Source: CAINEC01 sp046073825
GTDB taxonomy: Bacteria > Bacteroidota > Bacteroidia > AKYH767-A > OLB10
Length of the DNA stretch: 13,349 nt
Assembly: GCA_046073825.1 (NCBI GenBank)
Contig: JBJTMY010000258.1
Location: 1 to 13,349, forward strand
Reading direction: 5' to 3'
In this document: piece by piece, positions 8,683 to 13,349 of the stretch
Layout: each line of letters opens with the position of its first letter
Numbering within the stretch: the stretch's first letter is position 1
The notes under the pieces: model-generated
The model's database searches: none
The model's input: only the letters and a program-made list of their open reading frames with translations
Told to the model about the DNA's origin: nothing
Program-made: the position numbers and the translations under genes

Positions 8683-9503
8683 AAATTAACATTCAACATA
8701 AGTTAAAAAGAATCATCATAATTAGCAGTTGGGTACTATCGATTGCTGGAATGCTGGTGCTTTTAGGGTTCGTAAATTATAAACAAACCAATACGATTTG
8801 TAAAAATGTAATTGTAGCTATTAACGAAGGAGAAGGACATGACTTTGTTGATGGAAATGACATTTTACAATTGGTGAATAGTAAGGGCAAATTAGTAGGA
8901 AAATCACTTGCTAACATCAACAAAAAATTGTTAGAAAAAATTGTGATGAGCAGTCCTTTCGTAGAGCGAGTTGAAGTATATTCAACGCTTGATGGAAACC
9001 TGCATATTGATGCATGGCAGCGAGATCCGATTGTTAGGGTTTACAATATGCAAAATGAGCAGTTTTTCATTGACAAAAGTGGTGCGTTCATGCCAGTGTC
9101 GGAGAAGTACACTCCATCGGTTGTTGTAGCCAATGGTTACATCTACAATACCTACGCTGAAATGAAAATTGCGCCACCACCAACATTTAAAAATTCAAAC
9201 AATATCGATTCATTAACAATTCCTCGAATGATTAATCAAGTTTACAGAGTTGCTAGTTTCATTGCCGCAGATACATTCTGGTCGGCAAATACGCAGCAAA
9301 TTTATGTGAATGAATTACAGGAAATAGAATTGGTGCCTCGAGTTGGGGATCATCGAATTTTACTTGGAGATACAACAGACCTTCAAGATAAATTCAATCG
9401 TTTGTTTTTGTTTTACAAAAAAGGATTAAGTAATACTGGTTGGAATAAATATTCTTTAATCAATCTTAAATTTAAAAATCAAGTTGTTTGTACAAAAAAA
9501 TAA
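8679..9503 (+). CDS. ftsQ: Cell division protein FtsQ (DivIB family), TTG start
   Basis: Bitopic inner-membrane divisome protein connecting cytoplasmic and periplasmic division proteins. A short basic cytoplasmic tail (1-11, rich in Lys and Arg) precedes one membrane segment (about 12-33). A POTRA-like periplasmic domain follows (about 40-110, including GKSLANINKKLLEKIV and the SSPFVERVEVY strand region). After that comes the beta domain with WQRDPIVRVYN and FIDKSGAFMPVS. I chose TTG at 8679 because a stop (TAA, 8664-8666) lies just upstream in frame. The first internal ATG (residue 25, base 8751) falls inside the membrane segment and would remove the basic tail. The TTGA overlap with the murC stop suggests coupled initiation. 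Sequence conservation in this family is low, so the call rests on topology, the POTRA pattern and position before ftsA. Confidence 0.92.
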   Translation: MKINIQHKLKRIIIISSWVLSIAGMLVLLGFVNYKQTNTICKNVIVAINEGEGHDFVDGNDILQLVNSKGKLVGKSLANINKKLLEKIVMSSPFVERVEVYSTLDGNLHIDAWQRDPIVRVYNMQNEQFFIDKSGAFMPVSEKYTPSVVVANGYIYNTYAEMKIAPPPTFKNSNNIDSLTIPRMINQVYRVASFIAADTFWSANTQQIYVNELQEIELVPRVGDHRILLGDTTDLQDKFNRLFLFYKKGLSNTGWNKYSLINLKFKNQVVCTKK

Positions 9504-9513
9504 TTTTTAATAT

Positions 9514-10821
9514 ATGGAAGAAATAATTGTTGGATTGGATATTGGAACTACAAAAATTGCTGCTATTGTAGGTAAGCGAAATGAGCATGGCAAGATTGAA
9601 ATCTTGGGCATGGGACGTTCAGAATCGTTGGGTGTGATGAGAGGGATGGTTGCCAATATTGAAAAAACAGTTGCATCAATTAAAGAAGCCGTGGAAGAAG
9701 CGTCTTTAAAATCCGAAGTAACAATCAATGAAGTTTATGTGGGTATCGCTGGTCAGCATATTAAAAGTATGCAGCACCGTGGAATGATAACTCGTTCAAA
9801 TACTGATTATGAAATAAGTCAGACCGATATTGATGCAATTACGGAAGATATGTATCGTTTGGCAATGCCTCCAGGAGAAGAAATTATTCATGTAATTCCT
9901 CAGGAATTTATTGTCGATAATGAACAAGGCATTAAAGAACCAATAGGCATGGCTGGAATTCGTTTAGAAGCGAATTGTCATATCATCACAGGTTTAGTTA
10001 CTGCTGCAAAAAATATTTATAAGTGTGTGGAGAAAGCAGGATTAAAAACAAAAGATTTAATTCTTGAGCCTCTTGCATCAGCAGAAGCAGTGTTAACAGA
10101 AGAAGAAAAAGAAGCAGGAGTGGTATTAGTAGATATCGGTGGCGGTACAACAGATATCGCTATTTTTCAAGATGGAATTATTCGCCATACAGCCGTGATT
10201 CCTTTTGGTGGAAATGTGATCACAGAGGACATCAAAGAGGGCTGTTCAATTATCCGTAGTCAGGCAGAACAATTAAAAGTAAAATTTGGTTCTGCACTTT
10301 CTAAGCAAACAAGAGAGAATGAAATTGTTTCCATTCCAGGATTAAAAGGTCGTGAACCAAAAGAAATTTCAGTAAAAAATTTGGCGCATATTATTCAGGC
10401 ACGTGTAGAGGAAATTATCGACAATGTTTATATTGAAATCAAAAATTCAGGTTACGAAAAGAAATTAATAGCGGGTATAGTAATTACAGGTGGAGGATCG
10501 CAATTGAAGAATATTACTCAATTGGTTGAGTATATAACGGGTATGGATACCCGCATTGGATATCCTAATGAGCACCTCGGTAAAGGATTCGATGAAGTGA
10601 AGAGTCCGATGTATGCTACTGGAGTAGGATTAGTGATTAAAGGATTGCAAGATGCTGAATATCTTGCAGCAAAAAATAAACATAAGTTAGACGAAATAAA
10701 AACTCCTGAGGTTCCTGTTGGAGAAGAAAAACCGAAAAGTCCATTTTTAAGAGGTAAATGGTTTGACTTCTTTAAAGATTCTCTTGTAGATGATGGAGGT
10801 GACTCAACTTTTAACGGGTAA
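9514..10821 (+). CDS. ftsA: Cell division protein FtsA (actin-like FtsZ membrane tether)
   Basis: Actin-fold ATPase that anchors FtsZ filaments to the inner membrane and recruits later divisome proteins. At 435 residues it is near the usual length. The phosphate-binding loops of the actin fold are GLDIGTTK (7-14) and VDIGGGTTD (206-214), and the adenosine motif is ITGGGS (324-329). The FtsA-specific 1C (SHS2) domain lies at about 85-160. Near the C-terminus, residues 410-425 (PFLRGKWFDFFKDSLV) can form an amphipathic helix with W416, F417, F419 and F420 on one face. This resembles the membrane-targeting helix of E. coli FtsA, though about ten polar residues follow it. The ATG is ten bases after the ftsQ stop in an AT-only context. 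The next gene, ftsZ, encodes its partner. Confidence 0.97.
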   Translation: MEEIIVGLDIGTTKIAAIVGKRNEHGKIEILGMGRSESLGVMRGMVANIEKTVASIKEAVEEASLKSEVTINEVYVGIAGQHIKSMQHRGMITRSNTDYEISQTDIDAITEDMYRLAMPPGEEIIHVIPQEFIVDNEQGIKEPIGMAGIRLEANCHIITGLVTAAKNIYKCVEKAGLKTKDLILEPLASAEAVLTEEEKEAGVVLVDIGGGTTDIAIFQDGIIRHTAVIPFGGNVITEDIKEGCSIIRSQAEQLKVKFGSALSKQTRENEIVSIPGLKGREPKEISVKNLAHIIQARVEEIIDNVYIEIKNSGYEKKLIAGIVITGGGSQLKNITQLVEYITGMDTRIGYPNEHLGKGFDEVKSPMYATGVGLVIKGLQDAEYLAAKNKHKLDEIKTPEVPVGEEKPKSPFLRGKWFDFFKDSLVDDGGDSTFNG

Positions 10822-10872
10822 TAAACTAATAAATCAAATCAACCAAAACGAAAATAAAAACCAAACATAATC
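10822..10872 (+). promoter_or_regulatory. A-rich, nearly G-free leader before ftsZ
   Basis: This is the only gap over ten bases within the operon. Of 51 bases, 32 are A, 10 C, 8 T and only one is G (10850), so it should be unstructured as RNA. There is no Shine-Dalgarno sequence. The start context has A at -3, -4 and -6. Initiation without Shine-Dalgarno on A-rich leaders is known for Bacteroidota, so the inference is that this leader raises ftsZ translation above that of its neighbours. I see no TAnnTTTG promoter element inside the gap. A promoter within the 3' end of ftsA is possible but not evident. Confidence 0.45.
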
Positions 10873-12741
10873 ATGAATCAACTTGAAAATTCAAATCATA
10901 GCCCATCATTATTTGAGCTCGATCAAAAATTTGATACTTCTCCTGTAATTAAAGTTATTGGAGTTGGTGGAGGTGGAAGCAATGCCGTAAATCACATGTA
11001 TGACATGGGCATTAAAGGTGTAGATTTTATTGTGTGTAACACCGATTCTCAAGCTTTAAATAATTCAAAAGTACCAACTAAGGTTCAGTTGGGTCTTGGA
11101 CTTACAGCAGGTCGTGGTGCTGGTGCGATTGCAGATGTTGGAAGACGTGCTGCTATTGAAAATATAGAAGAGATTCAGCAATTGTTGTCAGACAATACAA
11201 GCATGGTTTTCGTCACAGCAGGAATGGGCGGTGGTACTGGTACAGGAGCTGCTCCTGTCATTGCAGGTATTGCGCGTGAGTTAGGAATTTTAACTGTAGG
11301 AATTGTTACTTTGCCTTTTGGTTTTGAAGGTAGTAAGCGTGGTACGCAAGCGAAAGCGGGTATCGAAGAAATGAAAAAAAATGTAGATGCTTTGTTGATT
11401 ATCTGCAATGATAAACTAAGAGAGATTCATGGTAATTTGCAAATTACTAAGGCGTTTGGTTATGCGGATGATGTATTAACTGTTGCTGCTAAAAGCATTG
11501 CAGAAGTTATAACAAATACCATGCATGTCAATGTGGACTTCGCGGATATCACTACCGTTATGAAGGATAGTGGCGTTGCAATTATGGGTTCTGCAACTGC
11601 AGAGGGGGATAATCGTGCTATTCGTGCTGCTGAGGCTGCATTAGAATCGCCATTGTTGAATGATAGCCACATTGAAGGTGCTCGTTACATATTGTTAAAC
11701 ATTGTCAGTGGAACAGAAGAAGTAACGATGGATGAAGTAGCAGATATCAACGATTTTATTCAAGCACAAGCAGGACAAACAGCTGATATTATTATGGGAA
11801 TTGGAATCGACCCAAGCTTGGGAAGTAAAGTTTCTGTAACCGTGATTGCAACCGGATTTAAAACGAACGAAGTGGCTACATCTATGCCAGGTCGCAATGA
11901 TGATAAAGTGGTTTTTAACCTCGAGGAGACTGTGAAAGTAACGGCGCCTTCAGTTGATGAAGTGTCTGCTCCTCGTATGGAAGAGACTGTTGCGGAAGTG
12001 GTGAATTCGATGGAGCCAGTTTTAATTGTTCGCGAGGAGGTTCGTCCTATAGAAAATATTCAACCCATTGCAAATCCATTCGAAGAGCAACGTACTGTTG
12101 TTTATAATTTAGAAGGACATGTGATAGATTCAAAAAATGAATTCGAGGGTCAGGTAAAAATGGAAGAACTTGACACCATCGTAAGCGAAATGGAAGAGGA
12201 AGATGGCACACCTTTAAATGCAGATGAATTTTATGGCGAAAATTATGGTGAGTCGAACGAAGAGTTGTTAGGTGAAGTGGAAGCTGCAGATGAAGTGACT
12301 CCAATTTATCAAGAGTTAGAAATTCAAAATGCGGAACTGGACTTTGAAATAACAATGGAAGGGGAGTCGGATAATACGGTTACTGAATTTTTCTTTCAGG
12401 AAGAATTAGATGCACCAGTAATGTTAAATCTTGATGAAGAGCCAATGGCTTCGGTTGAAGAAGTACCGGCGTTACAAGAGTTGACTAAAGAAGAAGAAAT
12501 GTGGAAACGTTCACGAGAAAGAATCATGCGTTTGCGCGAATTGAATTTCAAAATGAACACTCCTGGAGGTATTAATGACTTAGAAAAAGAACCTGCGTAT
12601 AAACGTAAAAATATCGCTTTAGATAACGTTCCAAACTCAGCTGATTCTACTATTTCTCGTTTAACATTAAGTATGGATGATAACAATCGTAATCCAGAAA
12701 TCAGAGCAAACAATTCATTCTTACACGATAGAGTAGATTAA
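10873..12741 (+). CDS. ftsZ: Cell division protein FtsZ with long acidic C-terminal linker
   Basis: Tubulin-like GTPase that assembles the Z ring. After about 24 extra N-terminal residues the nucleotide loop GVGGGGSN is at 30-37. The tubulin signature GGGTGTG is at 119-125, and the T7 loop residues N220, D222 and D225 match E. coli N207, D209 and D212, so catalysis should be intact. The GTPase core ends near residue 330. The total of 622 residues against 383 in E. coli comes from the C-terminus. A strongly acidic linker (about 335-542) contains three related short motifs (around 346, 409 and 516). A basic helix follows (543-560), then EPAYKRK at 573-579, which resembles the PAFLRK motif that binds FtsA and ZipA in E. 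coli. A 43-residue tail ends in FLHDRVD, an ending I recall from Bacteroidota FtsZ. One base separates its stop from the next gene. Confidence 0.97.
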   Translation: MNQLENSNHSPSLFELDQKFDTSPVIKVIGVGGGGSNAVNHMYDMGIKGVDFIVCNTDSQALNNSKVPTKVQLGLGLTAGRGAGAIADVGRRAAIENIEEIQQLLSDNTSMVFVTAGMGGGTGTGAAPVIAGIARELGILTVGIVTLPFGFEGSKRGTQAKAGIEEMKKNVDALLIICNDKLREIHGNLQITKAFGYADDVLTVAAKSIAEVITNTMHVNVDFADITTVMKDSGVAIMGSATAEGDNRAIRAAEAALESPLLNDSHIEGARYILLNIVSGTEEVTMDEVADINDFIQAQAGQTADIIMGIGIDPSLGSKVSVTVIATGFKTNEVATSMPGRNDDKVVFNLEETVKVTAPSVDEVSAPRMEETVAEVVNSMEPVLIVREEVRPIENIQPIANPFEEQRTVVYNLEGHVIDSKNEFEGQVKMEELDTIVSEMEEEDGTPLNADEFYGENYGESNEELLGEVEAADEVTPIYQELEIQNAELDFEITMEGESDNTVTEFFFQEELDAPVMLNLDEEPMASVEEVPALQELTKEEEMWKRSRERIMRLRELNFKMNTPGGINDLEKEPAYKRKNIALDNVPNSADSTISRLTLSMDDNNRNPEIRANNSFLHDRVD

Positions 12742-12742
12742 T

Positions 12743-13189
12743 ATGGCATTAGAACAAAATATCATGGCCGAATTAAAAGCGGCTATGTTAGCAAAGGATG
12801 AAGCTAAGCTTCGTGGATTGCGTGCAATTAAAGCAGCGATTATTCTTTTAAAAACCAGTGAGGCGGGTAAAGAAATTACGGAAGAAGATGAAATGAAAAT
12901 GTTGCAGAAACTGGTAAAGCAACGTAAAGAATCTATTGATATATATACGAAGCAAGGTCGTGAAGATTTAGCAAAAACAGAGCAGGAAGAAGTGGCAGTG
13001 ATTGAATTGTTCTTGCCTAAAATGATGAGCGAAGAAGAGATTCGTATAGCATTAAAAGATATCATTGCAAGTGTTGGTGCGACCTCAGCAGCAGAAATGG
13101 GAAAGGTAATGGGAGCTGCCAACAAAGCATTTGCAGGAAAGGCAGATAATAAAATTGTATCTGTATTAGTGAAAGAAATGCTTTCTTAA
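12743..13189 (+). CDS. GatB/YqeY domain-containing protein
   Basis: Small cytoplasmic all-helical protein of the YqeY family (148 residues, the usual size). It resembles the C-terminal tRNA-binding tail of the GatB subunit of Asp/Glu-tRNA amidotransferase, without the catalytic part. Family features are the opening pattern around MAELKAAMLAKDEAKLRGLRA, the VKQRKESIDIY segment, the QEEVAVIELFLPKMMSEEEI segment, and the closing GKVMGAANKAFAGKAD region. The ATG is one base after the ftsZ stop, so it is co-transcribed with ftsZ and probably translated by reinitiation. From memory YqeY next to ftsZ is common in Bacteroidota. The biochemical role is not established, and neither amidotransferase activity nor a division role can be read from the sequence. 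Confidence 0.9.
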   Translation: MALEQNIMAELKAAMLAKDEAKLRGLRAIKAAIILLKTSEAGKEITEEDEMKMLQKLVKQRKESIDIYTKQGREDLAKTEQEEVAVIELFLPKMMSEEEIRIALKDIIASVGATSAAEMGKVMGAANKAFAGKADNKIVSVLVKEMLS

Positions 13190-13211
13190 ATAAAGTATAA
13201 ATTAATTGAAC

Positions 13212-13262
13212 TCACCCTCTTTGGTAATTGAATGCAGTTACGAAAGAGGGTGAATTGTTTTG
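13212..13262 (+). terminator. Intrinsic terminator at the end of the dcw operon
   Basis: The arm at 13212-13222 (TCACCCTCTTT) pairs perfectly over 11 bp with 13243-13253 (AAAGAGGGTGA). After a single G/G mismatch, GTAA (13224-13227) pairs with TTAC (13238-13241), leaving a ten-base loop. The 3' side runs into the moderately T-rich ATTGTTTTGT. The stem starts 22 bases after the YqeY-family stop and follows the last gene of the cluster, as expected for an operon end. The T tract is interrupted, so termination may be incomplete. Confidence 0.75.
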
Positions 13263-13275
13263 TAGGGGCAAGTTA

Positions 13276-13308
13276 TTTGGAATCTATCATTGAAATGTAA
13301 TATATTTG
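13276..13308 (+). promoter_or_regulatory. Candidate Bacteroidota-type promoter downstream of the operon
   Basis: TATATTTG at 13301-13308 fits the Bacteroidota -7 consensus TAnnTTTG. A TTTG at 13276-13279 lies 21 bases upstream, a plausible position for the -33 element. It follows the terminator directly, in the right place to start a new transcription unit reading out of the window. The first ATG downstream (13328) is followed after one codon by a stop, so the gene it serves is not visible here. In AT-rich DNA such matches also arise by chance. Confidence 0.5.
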
Positions 13309-13349
13309 AAACACTAAAAATTTATAAATGACATAACAGACAGCATTTA

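Noticed and set aside
12047..12355. Antisense open frame of 102 codons opposite the acidic FtsZ linker, rich in Leu, His and Pro
   Set aside because: Complement of GAA/GAT-rich linker codons (Glu/Asp to Leu, Ser, Phe); no start context or homology seen.
11865..12741. Possibility that the long FtsZ C-terminus is a read-through or fusion with another gene
   Set aside because: The frame is continuous, the composition grades smoothly, and the terminal FLHDRVD and PAYKRK segments are what I recall for Bacteroidota FtsZ.
12396..13125. Two antisense open frames (105 and 134 codons) opposite the ftsZ end and the YqeY-family gene
   Set aside because: Their Ser- and Ile-rich content is what the complement of Glu/Lys/Ala-rich coding DNA gives, and both sense genes are clearly real.
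13328..13336. ATG near the window end as a start of a new gene
   Set aside because: It reads ATG ACA TAA, so it encodes only two residues.
1..13349. CRISPR array, tRNA or rRNA genes, insertion sequence, phage or defence module
   Set aside because: No spaced repeats, cloverleaf-like segments, transposase or integrase motifs or terminal inverted repeats were seen; the space is filled by conserved cell wall and division genes.

Overview
This 13.3 kb window is the 3' two-thirds of a dcw (division and cell wall) cluster from an A+T-rich member of the Bacteroidota. Four things point to this phylum: the gene order; the enlarged MraY; an FtsZ with a very long acidic C-terminal linker and a terminal FLHD-x-VD tail; and A-rich gene starts with no recognisable Shine-Dalgarno sequence. 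I cannot place it securely below phylum. The 3' end carries a candidate promoter of the Bacteroidota type (TTTG...TAnnTTTG).

Layout: all eleven genes lie on the + strand and are almost contiguous. They are the 3' part of ftsI (1-918), murE, mraY, murD, ftsW, murG, murC, ftsQ, ftsA, ftsZ and a GatB/YqeY-family gene. Adjacent genes overlap by 1-4 nt or are separated by 1-10 nt. The one exception is the 51-nt A-rich, nearly G-free leader before ftsZ. A strong hairpin about 20 nt after the YqeY-family stop probably ends the operon. It is followed by a candidate promoter for a gene beyond the window.

How the genes work together: MurC, MurD and MurE are successive ATP-dependent ligases that add L-Ala, D-Glu and (from the DNPR motif) meso-diaminopimelate to UDP-MurNAc. 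MurF is not encoded between murE and mraY and must lie elsewhere. MraY transfers the completed precursor to undecaprenyl phosphate to make lipid I, and MurG adds GlcNAc to make lipid II. FtsW (SEDS glycosyltransferase) and FtsI (class B PBP transpeptidase) polymerise and cross-link septal peptidoglycan. FtsQ connects these periplasmic enzymes to the cytoplasmic ring, and FtsA tethers FtsZ filaments to the membrane. The YqeY-family protein has no established division role.

The window is essentially core genome. I saw no mobile element, CRISPR array, RNA gene, frameshift or sign of transfer, and no convincing new system. The points most worth a second look are the FtsZ C-terminal region (acidic linker with a thrice-repeated short motif, then a basic helix and an internal PAYKRK motif), the MraY insertion, the TTG start of ftsQ, the ftsZ leader and the terminator/promoter pair at the end.
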